48,433 nt of DNA from Planctomycetaceae bacterium (GCA_027487375.1 JAIYDQ010000307.1:1-48433); one strand, 5' to 3'. Positions 18,625 to 27,078 are shown, numbered from the stretch's first letter. Program-made: numbers and translations. The notes: generated by a model not told the origin, from the sequence alone.

Positions 18625-20481
18625 ATGAGCCAAACTGCAACTAGTGTGGATCGATCACGAGACCTCGAGCGCTCGATAGCTCTGTCGCACCGTATTTTGG
18701 TTGCAAGCGATCATCTGTTTGGCTCTTCGCCGATCGGTAGTCAAATCGCGAATCTTGTATCGCATTACGAAAATCGATGTCGCGATATTCTAAGCGTCCG
18801 GTCGGGAGATTTACTGACTATCGCGGTTGTTGGAAGCAAGGGCCAAGGAAAAACCTGGGTCGCAAGACAGCTTGTTCTCGACTCGGCAGTTCAAGCCCAG
18901 CTGCCCAGCGGCGTTCTGTCGACTGAGGCCACGAACCAGCTATTCTGGATCGGATCTGTTTCGCCATTGGAGTTGGATACGAGCAAAGAAGTGTTCGTCC
19001 GATGTGATTCCGCTTCCTTAGTCAATTTGGGTTTTCCATATATTTGCCTCGACACGCCTGGAACGACTGACGCAAACCAAACCGCGGCGGTCGTTGCTAG
19101 CAAGTCGATGGGAATAGCGCCGGTGCAATTACTTGTTATACGTCGTGACCAGCTTAGGTCTGCTACGGCCAGCCAGATTGTGTCACAGTCCGAAGGGATT
19201 CTTTGTGTTCCGATCATTACGGCGATCCCTTTGCGAGAGCTATCAACCGATGGTACTGCTAGCGATTCGTTGCAATCGGATGTTCGACATTGGATGGCCA
19301 CATTGCGATCAACTGCGCCGCGTACTGTTTTCCAAGAGCCTATTTTCTTGCTTGACTTTGAAGCATCTGGAGACGAAGTCGCTACAAGTCGTCATTTACG
19401 TTCCGAACTCACGAAACGCTTTCATGAAAGCAACATGAAAGAGATTGGCAGCTCGACGTCAAATCGTCTCGCATCTGCAACCAGCCGATTGAAGTATGAC
19501 GTAGTGCGAGTCTTAGAGTCCTCGGCACCACAATTAGCGACCGCTGTGATTCAAATGCAGGATGCTGCAAATGGTCTACCAAGGAAGGCCATCGAGTCGG
19601 TGTTGGGGACCGATCTTGTTTTAGAGACAGCTGTTCGTAGCCGACTTCGAACTCAGATGGTTACCGATACCAGCTCGCTTTGGTTCCCCTATCGATCTAC
19701 TTTGGCATTGTTAGCGTTATCCCAGGGGGCGTGGGATCGATTGGTGATGGCAATGTCGGGGAGCATTCCATCCATTTTCGGAACATTTTTCGCGTGGGCA
19801 AAAAATGTTCAGCTATCCCGTAAGCTCCAATGGGATATTCAGGAAGGACTACGCGAACGATTAAACTCGCAAGCTGTCGATTTGCTCCAGCCGATTCAAA
19901 GACAGTTTCATGTCGCATTGGCGGACTTAAGAGGGGTACAGTCGTGGGAAACCGGAGTGCTGTCAGATGTTTCTGGTACGCAATCAGCGGAATCAAATCA
20001 TTCCGTTCGACTAGCGGGGATCGACGAATTGCAATTGCAGAGTCAGTCTTTATTCAATGAAGTTACAGATCGTAAAAAGATGTCACGAGGAGTTCTCGCG
20101 CTAACAGCTGTCATAGGTGTGGTTGTGTTTTGGGCGATGCTTTCGGGGCCGATTTTTTCGGTGTATCGTCAGTATTTCAATGCGTCACTCAATACTTTTT
20201 TTGACATTGCGACCCATTCGGTTGATGAATTCCCTCATCCGAGTCCATCGTTATTGTTTACTAGTGTCGTACTGTCGTTTCTGCCGATGCTTATCTATGC
20301 CATGTTTGTCATGACATTTCTTTTACGCAGATCAAAGATTCTTCAAATAAGTAGGCTAATACAGTCAGATCAACGCAGATTAGTCGATAGGCTTCAAGAC
20401 GAACGGGTATTGCGACTCGAGTTTCAAGATGTTTCTCTTGAGCACGCACACTTCTTACTCACCTTGGATCGCATGCAATAA
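18625..20481 (+). CDS. Membrane-anchored dynamin-like/YcjX-like GTPase domain protein
   Basis: A protein of 618 residues from the ATG at 18625; an upstream TTG at 18598 is weaker. A P-loop reads GSKGQGKT (70-77), and a G3-like DTPGTTD follows about 80 residues later. No clear NKxD motif is present: the expected place reads ITAIPLRE, so nucleotide specificity is uncertain. The C-terminal part holds a probable membrane hairpin, with hydrophobic stretches around ALTAVIGVVVFWAML and FTSVVLSFLPMLIYAMFVMTFLL. This layout of N-terminal P-loop, helical middle and paired membrane segments recalls bacterial dynamin-like and related membrane GTPases. It is followed 31 bp later by the MnmE-like GTPase, so the two may be co-transcribed and act together. 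The specific function is unknown. Confidence 0.72.
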   Translation: MSQTATSVDRSRDLERSIALSHRILVASDHLFGSSPIGSQIANLVSHYENRCRDILSVRSGDLLTIAVVGSKGQGKTWVARQLVLDSAVQAQLPSGVLSTEATNQLFWIGSVSPLELDTSKEVFVRCDSASLVNLGFPYICLDTPGTTDANQTAAVVASKSMGIAPVQLLVIRRDQLRSATASQIVSQSEGILCVPIITAIPLRELSTDGTASDSLQSDVRHWMATLRSTAPRTVFQEPIFLLDFEASGDEVATSRHLRSELTKRFHESNMKEIGSSTSNRLASATSRLKYDVVRVLESSAPQLATAVIQMQDAANGLPRKAIESVLGTDLVLETAVRSRLRTQMVTDTSSLWFPYRSTLALLALSQGAWDRLVMAMSGSIPSIFGTFFAWAKNVQLSRKLQWDIQEGLRERLNSQAVDLLQPIQRQFHVALADLRGVQSWETGVLSDVSGTQSAESNHSVRLAGIDELQLQSQSLFNEVTDRKKMSRGVLALTAVIGVVVFWAMLSGPIFSVYRQYFNASLNTFFDIATHSVDEFPHPSPSLLFTSVVLSFLPMLIYAMFVMTFLLRRSKILQISRLIQSDQRRLVDRLQDERVLRLEFQDVSLEHAHFLLTLDRMQ

Positions 20482-20512
20482 AGACGGATCGAGTTGAAAT
20501 GCAAGCAGACAC

Positions 20513-21748
20513 ATGAGCAGCAGTGAGATAAAGAGCAAAGGTGAGCCTCAATCAATGGCAGCACAAACGGAGATTGACAGTGCTGAGCCGACTAGTGTTC
20601 GACTGCTGACCGCTCGAACTCCGGCTGCGATTGCAGTAATTCAATTGCAAGGTCCTTTGTGTCAAGAATTGATTAGTCAGTTCTGGAAACCAGCATCAGG
20701 AAGTCGACAAGTTGTTATCAACACTATTCGGTACGGGACATGGATACCGTCTGGTGCTAATTCGTTTTCCTCCGAGAGTGTGCAAGCCACTGAAGACATT
20801 GTTTTGTGTTGGACAAAAGAAAATTGTGTTGAGATTCATTGCCACGGTGGACCGATAGCAGCTAATCGAATCATATCGGATGTGGTTAGCCGTGGCGCAA
20901 TTGAGCACAACGGGAAAACGACTAAGATCGAGATCGATTTCAAGAGCATAGCAAAACGATGGACCGAAGACGCCTGGGAAGATCTCCCCAAGGCTGCTAC
21001 CGAGCTGACAACTGCAATTCTGCTTGAACAAGCGACAGGTCTTCTAGAGAGAGCGATGACAAGCATCTACGAGAAAATCGCTGGCAAGGATTTTGGAAAT
21101 GCTTATTGTGCTCTCAACGATTTGGAATCGCGGGCACTCTACGGAACGCATTTGCTTGATGGATGGCGAGTCGCAATCGTTGGACCTCCCAACGCGGGAA
21201 AAAGCAGTTTTCTTAATAGAGTCCTTGGATTCAAACGTGCGATCGTGCATCATCAGCCCGGTACTACGCGAGATGTCCTTCGGGAGCGAACAACACTTCA
21301 AGGTTGGCCTATCGAGCTAATCGATACGGCTGGATTACGCGAAACGGATTGCCGTGTCGAATCCGAGGGGGTTCGAAGAGCGATGGACGTCCTGGGGGAA
21401 TCGGATTTGATTTTGCTTCTTGTTGAACCGGACGAGGGGTTGGTGGTTCTTCACCATCAGATAATCGAAAGATACAAATCAAAGCTGATCGTAGTTGTGA
21501 CTAAATCGGACTTGTTTAAGACTGAAAACCAGTTGGCAACCATTCAATCTCAATTAGAACCGTCATTGCCAGTCGTCTCAATTAGCAGTGCGATGAATGT
21601 TGGAATGGAAGAACTATCCAAGGCGATTATAAATCGATTGATTCCTCATCAAGTTTCCATGGGGCAAGCTGTTCCGTTTCGCCAGGAACATGTTCAAACC
21701 ATACGAGAATGGAAAGAGAGTGTGCTTAACTCGACAGCGCCACTATGA
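20513..21748 (+). CDS. Divergent MnmE/TrmE-like GTPase lacking the C-terminal cysteine motif
   Basis: A 411-residue relative of the tRNA-uridine GTPase MnmE. The G domain is well kept: GPPNAGKS (224-231), GTTRD (250-254), DTAG (271-274), TKSD (330-333) and SSA (358-360). The N-terminal domain is recognisable (TARTPAAIAVIQLQGP at 33-48, VEIHCHGGP at 106-114). The usual PGEFTxRAFLNGKLDL segment is replaced by unrelated residues near 150-165. Only about 33 residues follow the G domain, against about 70 in MnmE, and the essential C-terminal Cys-Ile-Gly-Lys is absent. Canonical MnmE activity with MnmG is therefore doubtful. The last seven residues (LNSTAPL) and the TGA are supplied by an inserted 131-bp repeat element. 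It forms a likely operon with the membrane GTPase upstream. Confidence 0.82.
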   Translation: MSSSEIKSKGEPQSMAAQTEIDSAEPTSVRLLTARTPAAIAVIQLQGPLCQELISQFWKPASGSRQVVINTIRYGTWIPSGANSFSSESVQATEDIVLCWTKENCVEIHCHGGPIAANRIISDVVSRGAIEHNGKTTKIEIDFKSIAKRWTEDAWEDLPKAATELTTAILLEQATGLLERAMTSIYEKIAGKDFGNAYCALNDLESRALYGTHLLDGWRVAIVGPPNAGKSSFLNRVLGFKRAIVHHQPGTTRDVLRERTTLQGWPIELIDTAGLRETDCRVESEGVRRAMDVLGESDLILLLVEPDEGLVVLHHQIIERYKSKLIVVVTKSDLFKTENQLATIQSQLEPSLPVVSISSAMNVGMEELSKAIINRLIPHQVSMGQAVPFRQEHVQTIREWKESVLNSTAPL

Positions 21749-21864
21749 ACCTGACAAACAATCGAAACTCTGCTGGAGTTACAGCCTTTAGGCGCTGAGC
21801 ACCTTGGCTAGTCCAAAAGCGGCTAAAGCCTGGACTCCATCGCAAAATTGTGCTGTCCAGTTAA
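21726..21864. mobile_element. MITE-like palindromic element, copy A, in the 3' end of the MnmE-like gene
   Basis: A 131-bp core (21730-21860) is flanked on both sides by TTAA (21726-21729 and 21861-21864). The core ends are inverted repeats (CTCGACAGC and GCTGTCCAG). It also carries an internal inverted pair, one arm around GGAGTTACAGCCTTTAGGCG and the other around GCGGCTAAAGCCTGGACTCC. It aligns end to end with copies B and C at the same core length. There is no coding capacity. The left end supplies the last codons of the MnmE-like gene. Confidence 0.82.
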
Positions 21865-21879
21865 GATTCAGAACCAAAG

Positions 21880-22686
21880 TTAAAGATAGTTTATTTCCGC
21901 GTCAGGATGTTTTCCTGGCGGTGTGATGTATTTATCCAACTTAAGCATTTGGGTGACTAGTAATATGCAATAAGCAGGATTCAAGTAGAGGTACCTGCGC
22001 CACAGTCGTCCTGGTTCTTTAGTAAGCCTGAAGAGCCACTCAAGCCCCCGTTCTTGCATCCATGCTGGAGCTTGTGCAACCATACCTGCATGAAAATCAA
22101 AGGCCGCTCCGACCGCCACGATCGGCAAGGAAAGTCGCTGTGCATTTTCAAAGGCGAATATTTCTTGGCGTGGGCATCCAAGTCCGACAAAAACAATGTC
22201 CGCTCCGCTATCTTTTATCTTGCGGGCCAACTTTTCACTATCATCACGATTGCCCGTACGAAACGCAGAAGGCTCTAGTCCTGCAATTTTCAATTTGGGA
22301 AATCGTTCCTTGAGATTCGCAGCGAGTTTCTCAAGCACCTCTGTTCGGCTGCCAAAAAGAAAAATGGAAAGTTCTTCTCGTTCTGCTTGCTCGCATATTT
22401 TGAGTGTTAGATTGGGGCCATACACTCGGTCCTTTAGCTTCTCACCGTGTAGCAGTTGAAGAGCCCATCGAACAGGTTGACCATCGGGCGTGACGATGTC
22501 TAGCTGATTGAGGCGATACTTGTGAGCAGAGTCCAATGCACCACACATTACACCGTGTACGGCTAGTGCCGAAACAGTACAGCTATGCTTTGACTTGGCG
22601 CACGAGATAACCCGCGCAACAGCCCCTTCGTAGTCGACTACGTTTACCCCGATTCCAAGAATTGAACGCTTACCGCTATCGATCAA
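21880..22686 (-). CDS. WecG/TagA/CpsF-family glycosyltransferase
   Basis: A GT26 enzyme of 268 residues. Family members add an N-acetylmannosamine-type or related sugar to a lipid-linked acceptor in the cytoplasm for surface polysaccharide or teichoic-acid-like polymers. Visible markers are ALAVHGVMCGALDS, LDIVTPDGQPVRWAL, VYGPNL, FLFGSRTEVLEKLAANL, IVFVGLGCPRQEIF, VGAAFDFHAG and the C-terminal RGLEWLFRLTKEPGRLWRRYL. The most N-terminal usable start is TTG at 22686, with GGGGG nine bases upstream inside the previous gene. That TTG follows the TAG of the epimerase gene directly and in the same frame. The pair probably modifies one surface glycan. The TAA stop lies just past MITE-like copy A. 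Confidence 0.92.
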   Translation of the reverse strand: MIDSGKRSILGIGVNVVDYEGAVARVISCAKSKHSCTVSALAVHGVMCGALDSAHKYRLNQLDIVTPDGQPVRWALQLLHGEKLKDRVYGPNLTLKICEQAEREELSIFLFGSRTEVLEKLAANLKERFPKLKIAGLEPSAFRTGNRDDSEKLARKIKDSGADIVFVGLGCPRQEIFAFENAQRLSLPIVAVGAAFDFHAGMVAQAPAWMQERGLEWLFRLTKEPGRLWRRYLYLNPAYCILLVTQMLKLDKYITPPGKHPDAEINYL

Positions 22687-23757
22687 CTAGGAGTTCCCCC
22701 AACGCGCGGCCCCTAAGTCATGAATGTCATCGATGATGTTCTGCATGTTGTAGCGTTGCTGATACTCCGGGTAATCGGCTTGGAATCGCGAAATGTCTGA
22801 TATCCACCAAATATGATCACCTATTCGATTATCATCCGCATAAGTCCATTTCAGCTTTCGTCCGGTGGCTTGTTCACATAACGCTATGGCTTCTAGCATT
22901 GAGCAGTTTGAGAATCGGCTTCCGCCAATGTTGTAGACTGCTGCAGGGCGCGGAGCATTCGCGTACTGCCATATTGCTTCTACTAAATCTACTGCGTGAA
23001 TATTGTCTCGAACTTGTTTTCCTTTGTAGCCAAAAACCGTGTAGGGTCTTCCGGTTAATGTGCATTTCATTAAGTAAGACAAGAATCCGTGAAGCTCTGC
23101 CCCGGAGTGTCCCCCACCCGTTAAGCACCCGCCGCGGAAGCAAACGGTATTCATTCCAAAATATCGACCGTATTCTTGCACGAGCAAATCTGCGGAAAGT
23201 TTGGAGACACCGAACAGGCTGTGAGTGCAATAGTCGACGCTCATCGATTCATCGATACCCTTCGCCGCATAAGGGTGACTTGGGTCGACTTCCCATCGTG
23301 TTTCAAGTTCAACCAATGGAAGTCGATTAGGCGTATCGCCATAAACTTTGTTTGTCGAAAGGAAAACGAAAGCGGCTTTCGATGCGTGATTACGAGTGGC
23401 CTCCAGTAGATTCATGGTGCCTTGCGCGTTGACTTGGAAATCTGTGAGCGGCTCACGAGCGGCCCAGTCATGCGATGGTTGAGCTGCGGCATGAACAATT
23501 AGCTTAAGATCGGAACCAAGCTCAGCCACAAGATTCCGTGTAGCTTCTGCATCTCGAATGTCAATTGAACGGTGAATGTATTTCGAGCTGGCATCGGTAA
23601 GCTCTTGAACTCGCCATTCGGTAGATGCTTCGGGACCAAAGAAATACTGGCGCATATTGTTGTCTACGCCAAAAACAGTCATCCCTTTTTCGATCAGGAA
23701 CTTCGAAGCAGTAGAGCCAATTAGACCGCCAGAACCTGTAACAATCGCGACGCTCAT
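22687..23757 (-). CDS. NAD-dependent sugar-nucleotide epimerase/dehydratase (CDP-paratose 2-epimerase-like)
   Basis: An extended short-chain dehydrogenase of about 356 residues. The numbers here count from an in-frame ATG at 23769, four codons upstream. The NAD-binding GSGGLIGS lies at 12-19, the active-site Ser/Thr region STNKVYGD at 138-145 and the motif FGVSK at 186-190. The block [19 protein letters not shown] and the later [17 protein letters not shown] agree with CDP-paratose/tyvelose 2-epimerase-like enzymes. The catalytic YxxxK is Phe-x-x-x-Lys here. I recall homologues with the same Phe, so it may be normal for this branch, but it means the substrate and even the reaction need care. 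The choice between 23757 and 23769 is open, as neither has a strong ribosome site. It is directly followed by the WecG-type gene. Confidence 0.9.
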   Translation of the reverse strand: MSVAIVTGSGGLIGSTASKFLIEKGMTVFGVDNNMRQYFFGPEASTEWRVQELTDASSKYIHRSIDIRDAEATRNLVAELGSDLKLIVHAAAQPSHDWAAREPLTDFQVNAQGTMNLLEATRNHASKAAFVFLSTNKVYGDTPNRLPLVELETRWEVDPSHPYAAKGIDESMSVDYCTHSLFGVSKLSADLLVQEYGRYFGMNTVCFRGGCLTGGGHSGAELHGFLSYLMKCTLTGRPYTVFGYKGKQVRDNIHAVDLVEAIWQYANAPRPAAVYNIGGSRFSNCSMLEAIALCEQATGRKLKWTYADDNRIGDHIWWISDISRFQADYPEYQQRYNMQNIIDDIHDLGAARWGNS

Positions 23758-23907
23758 GGACTCACACATCAGTAACGTAGAAAAGGTTCGTCACAAATAA
23801 ATGACGAGAAGACAATCCGCATCTAAAGTGTAGGTCACAAGCGTCTTGTTTCAAGGATTTATCGAAGTGTTACCTGTTCATACGCCCTGTTTTCGAACGA
23901 ACACTTC

Positions 23908-23944
23908 ACGCAAAACGATAATGCGGGTCGTAAGGGTTTTGCGT
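23908..23944. repeat. 9-bp inverted repeat downstream of the lptE-like gene
   Basis: ACGCAAAAC (23908-23916) and GTTTTGCGT (23936-23944) form a perfect 9-bp stem with a 19-base loop. It lies about 80 bp past the stop of the lptE-like gene and upstream of the epimerase gene, both on the minus strand. No T tract follows, so it could be a weak terminator or a binding site for a dimeric regulator of the epimerase-glycosyltransferase pair. Confidence 0.35.
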
Positions 23945-24025
23945 TCTTTGGCGATAGGATCAACGCAAGGGGGCGGCAAGGAAATCTAGAGCAAATCAAT
24001 CGTTACCTAATGCGCCATAACGAGA

Positions 24026-24583
24026 CTACCAACGGGCTTCCAGTTGATCAACGATATGATCTGCCATCCGTTCGATGGCCCGTTGTTGCGACGTGGAGAT
24101 AGACTGACCGCCTTCGGGAACCATAAGCGTTTGTTCTGAAAAGTAAAACGCGGTTTCATCGGGGGGAAGGAAACGATTCTCCATGAGTACGTTTCCAATT
24201 CGATCAACCCAGTTGACTTCAGCAATGAGTGATACTTGCAACGCACGGACGTCGTCTAATGCGTTTTCAGTTACCACTCGTTTGGAATCATTCGTGATTC
24301 TGCAGACGAGCGTTGAATCGGCAGCACCGGCATTTGCAATTTTGTAAGGAGTTCGATCCTCGATTCTCTTTTGAAGAACTTCCGTCAGCCGCACGCCGAG
24401 ATCAGATCGGAAGGAATCGGATCGGATGATCGGGATGTACACCGTACGAATATCTGGTCGATGAAGTGTCCGAGTTCCCATTCGATAACCGGCACACCCC
24501 GCGCACAAGACGATTGCTATGGGCAACCAGATCCCGAGCAATAAGACGCACATGTTTCGGATGGCGAGTGTTCGGCGGTACAC
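24026..24583 (-). CDS. lptE: LptE-like outer-membrane LPS-assembly lipoprotein
   Basis: About 185 residues from the GTG at 24583, giving a leader MYRRTLAIRN plus a hydrophobic run ending in the lipobox LCAGC. The mature part matches the LptE (LPS-assembly) family. An early GYRMGTRTL is followed by VYIPIIRSDSFRSDLGVRLTEVLQKRIE (strand plus first helix), and the C-terminal helix includes QRAIERMADHIVDQLEARW. LptE plugs the LptD barrel that inserts lipopolysaccharide into the outer membrane. Presence here supports a Gram-negative-type outer membrane. It is the last gene of the operon TPR-recO-bamD-like-lptE and starts right after the previous stop. The frame also runs upstream inside the previous gene to 24658; an ATG at 24553 is possible but shortens the basic n-region. 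Confidence 0.78.
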   Translation of the reverse strand: MYRRTLAIRNMCVLLLGIWLPIAIVLCAGCAGYRMGTRTLHRPDIRTVYIPIIRSDSFRSDLGVRLTEVLQKRIEDRTPYKIANAGAADSTLVCRITNDSKRVVTENALDDVRALQVSLIAEVNWVDRIGNVLMENRFLPPDETAFYFSEQTLMVPEGGQSISTSQQRAIERMADHIVDQLEARW

Positions 24584-24585
24584 AA

Positions 24586-25836
24586 CTATTTCACGTCGCC
24601 TTTCGCTTCTAGCAGAGGTCTCGTGCGACTGCTCTCGGGGAAGAGGCTTGCAAGCCATTCGAAGTGTCGAACTGGTTCGCCGGGGAGCGTCGCGATCTTG
24701 TCTACTGAAGCCTTGGCTTGTTCAGCAAATGGAGTGTCCGGAAACTCTACAAGGATTTGATCCAAATAGATTTTTGCAGAATTGTTTTCGCCGCGAGCCA
24801 TTCGATAGGCTGCTTGATCATGCAGTCGTTCCGCTTTTTTGTATCGAATCTCGGCGTACGCTCGATCGATGAATTCTCGATGCTCTTTCGACTCGTTCGG
24901 GAATTGCTTCAAGAGTTTCTTGATAAGTTTTTCAGCTTCATCAAGCGGTTCAGATGCGTACTGGGCACCCTGATAGGTTTCAATGGCAGCCTTCAGACCA
25001 AGGAAGTGAGCTTCGAATTGGTGAGGGCTGTCAGGATAAGTGATTCTCAGATCTTCAAATTTTTCGCGAGCTTCGATGTAGTTCTCTCGACGAAACGCTT
25101 CGTTTGCAAGTTCCATTGTTGCGTCATCGGCGTGGCGACCGGTTGGGTTGTCCATCCGCATTTTGTCCAGAACACGCACGCCATTTCTTCGCGTGTCATT
25201 CCATGGGCGACGACGATCGGTAAAGTTCAATTCATAAAATGCTTGAGGGTCGGCCGCATCATAACGAAGATAGAACAGCGCAATCTCCATGCGCCTTTGG
25301 TCGGTTTTGTCGAGGAACTTTGTGCGTGGATATTCTTTGATCAGGCGAACGTACATGTCTTCAGCAGCCGGTAGTTTGTCCGCGAAGAAGTAGCTTTCGC
25401 CGGCCATGAAGAGTGCGTCTTGTTCCATCGCACTACTTTTCCAAAGTTTTGCCGCCGTTTTGTATTTTTTTGCGGCTTGTTCAAAAAGCTTGTAACGTTC
25501 GTCTTCTTCTGCGTTCTTGGCACGTTCGAAGAGAGCATCCCCTTCCAAGTAGGCTTGCTTGGCTGCAGGCTTGTCGGCAGGCTTTTCTAGTCCAAACATC
25601 GAAGCGAAGGCTGAAGACGATTTCTTCTTCTCGCCTTTCAGTCCTTCTGGTCGAATATAGTTTCCGTCTTCGTCCATGTACGATTCGATGTCTCGTTTTG
25701 CGGCGTCGTACTCGGGCGTATTCGATCCGGGGCGAAGAACGTTACAGCCAGTCAGGATGCTACTAAATGAAGCCGTACCTAACCCTGTTCCGATCATGAA
25801 TGCAAGTAATTTGGAGCGTTGTGCATCTTTATTCAA
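24586..25836 (-). CDS. BamD-like tetratricopeptide outer-membrane lipoprotein
   Basis: A lipoprotein of 416 residues, with lipobox LTGC at about 28-31. After a Lys/Ser-rich linker it shows TPR-type helical repeats: DALFMAGESYFFADKLPAAEDMYVRLIKEYP, then DDATMELANEAFRRENYIEAREKFEDLRITYPDSP, and AEKLIKKLLKQFP. The 'Y-P' repeat ends are typical of the BamD/YfiO family. BamD supports the BamA barrel that inserts outer-membrane proteins. This one is longer than E. coli BamD (about 245), so it may be a planctomycete variant or another TPR envelope protein. The TTG start overlaps the recO stop as TTGA and has a strong GGAGG ten bases upstream; the next Met (25797) would break the signal peptide. It sits between recO and lptE. 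Confidence 0.8.
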   Translation of the reverse strand: MNKDAQRSKLLAFMIGTGLGTASFSSILTGCNVLRPGSNTPEYDAAKRDIESYMDEDGNYIRPEGLKGEKKKSSSAFASMFGLEKPADKPAAKQAYLEGDALFERAKNAEEDERYKLFEQAAKKYKTAAKLWKSSAMEQDALFMAGESYFFADKLPAAEDMYVRLIKEYPRTKFLDKTDQRRMEIALFYLRYDAADPQAFYELNFTDRRRPWNDTRRNGVRVLDKMRMDNPTGRHADDATMELANEAFRRENYIEAREKFEDLRITYPDSPHQFEAHFLGLKAAIETYQGAQYASEPLDEAEKLIKKLLKQFPNESKEHREFIDRAYAEIRYKKAERLHDQAAYRMARGENNSAKIYLDQILVEFPDTPFAEQAKASVDKIATLPGEPVRHFEWLASLFPESSRTRPLLEAKGDVK

Positions 25837-26612
25837 AGTGCTAAATCCTCCAAGAACGGGTGAAGATCGAAAGAACGGTTAAGTAGCGATTCAACAAAGC
25901 GATTGATGAGGGTACGTACCTCGCGTTTGCATTCGTTGGGAATGGTTTGGAGATTTGCCTGCTCATCAAACGATCCTTGAAGAATGTCCAGCAAATGAAG
26001 TCGTGTTGATTCTCGAATTCGTACAACCGATCGCTGTCCTGCCAAGCATTGGGCACAAAGAATCCCACCCGCCTCGATACCGAACGAGATTGCTCGCGCC
26101 GACAAATCGGCTGTAACGACATTGTTGGGGACTTCTCCGCAACTAGCACAAGCATGCACCGATGGAGCATGCCCAAGCAATCGGAGAAGGTGAAGTTCGA
26201 ATCGCAAAACAATCTCGCCAACATCGTCGCGCGTGTCCAAACTTTCTAGGGTTTTCTTGGCGTAATCAAACAGTTCTGGTATCGCCAAGTTTTCTTCTGT
26301 GAATCGCAAGAGGAGTTCAGCAACGTAGAATCCCGCATAAAGATTCAACAAATGCTTTTGGCCTGATCGGAAACGACGAATCAGCTTGGCTTCGGTCAAC
26401 AAGTCCAGGACATCCCCCGACTTGACGATGAACACTACGGAAGAATGCGCGAGCAGGTCAAGAGCAGACTCGAATGGGCTTCGAATGCGACGAGCTCCCT
26501 TGGCTATCGCTGAGACTTTACCGAAGTCCTTTGTCCAGAGAGTTACAACCAGCGATGTTTCGCTCCAGGGGACCGCTCGAAGAACAATCGCCTCTGATTT
26601 TTCGCTAGACAA
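25833..26612 (-). CDS. recO: DNA repair protein RecO
   Basis: RecO helps RecR load RecA onto SSB-coated single-stranded DNA at gaps. At 259 residues it is of normal length. The N-terminal OB fold begins EAIVLRAVPWSETSLVVTLWTKDFGKVSAIAKGARR. The helical domain includes LNLYAGFYVAELLLRFTEE. A zinc site is formed by Cys155/Cys158 (CASC) and Cys186/Cys189 (CAQC). The TTG start at 26612 has AGAGG eight bases upstream; an ATG close by is in another frame. It begins 12 bp after the TPR gene and overlaps the BamD-like gene by four bases, so it is translated as part of a tight operon. Confidence 0.94.
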   Translation of the reverse strand: MSSEKSEAIVLRAVPWSETSLVVTLWTKDFGKVSAIAKGARRIRSPFESALDLLAHSSVVFIVKSGDVLDLLTEAKLIRRFRSGQKHLLNLYAGFYVAELLLRFTEENLAIPELFDYAKKTLESLDTRDDVGEIVLRFELHLLRLLGHAPSVHACASCGEVPNNVVTADLSARAISFGIEAGGILCAQCLAGQRSVVRIRESTRLHLLDILQGSFDEQANLQTIPNECKREVRTLINRFVESLLNRSFDLHPFLEDLAL

Positions 26613-26624
26613 CCCATTTGCCTC

Positions 26625-26954
26625 TTATTCGCCAGATTCCCCAAGCTGCGATAGATATTCACTCATTTCGCCAGCCGCATGATGGTCGTTTTGTAAGCGA
26701 GCCTCTTCAATTCCGTCGCGAAGAAAAGTTCTTGCAGCAGCGATACGATCGAGAGCGACTAACTGTTGAGCCGCCATAAAGAAGGATGCAACGTGAGGTT
26801 TTTCTTGACGAGTCATCGAAGCGAGTAGTTTGATGCTCGCTTCGCTTTCGCCGTCTTTTCGCATTTCCATCGCGAGTGCATATCGCAAAAAATCGTCATT
26901 TGGTTCATCAACCAACATGGCTTCGATTTTTGCGCGTCGTGAGTTACCGGTCAT
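26625..26954 (-). CDS. Small tetratricopeptide-like protein
   Basis: A 109-residue, all-helical, acidic protein with no signal peptide. The pattern EPNDDFLRYALAMEMRKDGESEASIKLLASM, then VASFFMAAQQLVALDRIAAARTFLRDGIEEA, fits two to three TPR units. Small proteins of this type are common upstream of recO in planctomycetes as far as I recall, but no function is known. It is the first gene of the operon with recO, the BamD-like gene and lptE. The promoter should lie in the 120 bp upstream (26955-27078), where I cannot place clear -35/-10 boxes. Confidence 0.78.
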   Translation of the reverse strand: MTGNSRRAKIEAMLVDEPNDDFLRYALAMEMRKDGESEASIKLLASMTRQEKPHVASFFMAAQQLVALDRIAAARTFLRDGIEEARLQNDHHAAGEMSEYLSQLGESGE

Positions 26955-27078
26955 GATTTTGTTTAGCCAGATTCGTGAGAATTCAGCGGGTTTGTTGTTG
27001 GTTTTTGAAGTATTGTGCTTAAAGAATTAGCGGGGTAAGTCTGGAGTATTACGACGTCTGCTAAGTTTACAACTTCTG

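Noticed and set aside
21700-21880. Idea that the MnmE-like gene lost its normal C-terminus through the repeat insertion
   Set aside because: Joining the flanks across the duplicated TTAA gives a stop after six further codons, and no remnant of a Cys-Ile-Gly-Lys end lies downstream. The short form predates the insertion.
24718-25374. 218-codon open frame antisense to the BamD-like gene
   Set aside because: The sense strand encodes TPR repeats in a tight operon; the antisense product is Phe-rich without recognisable domains.
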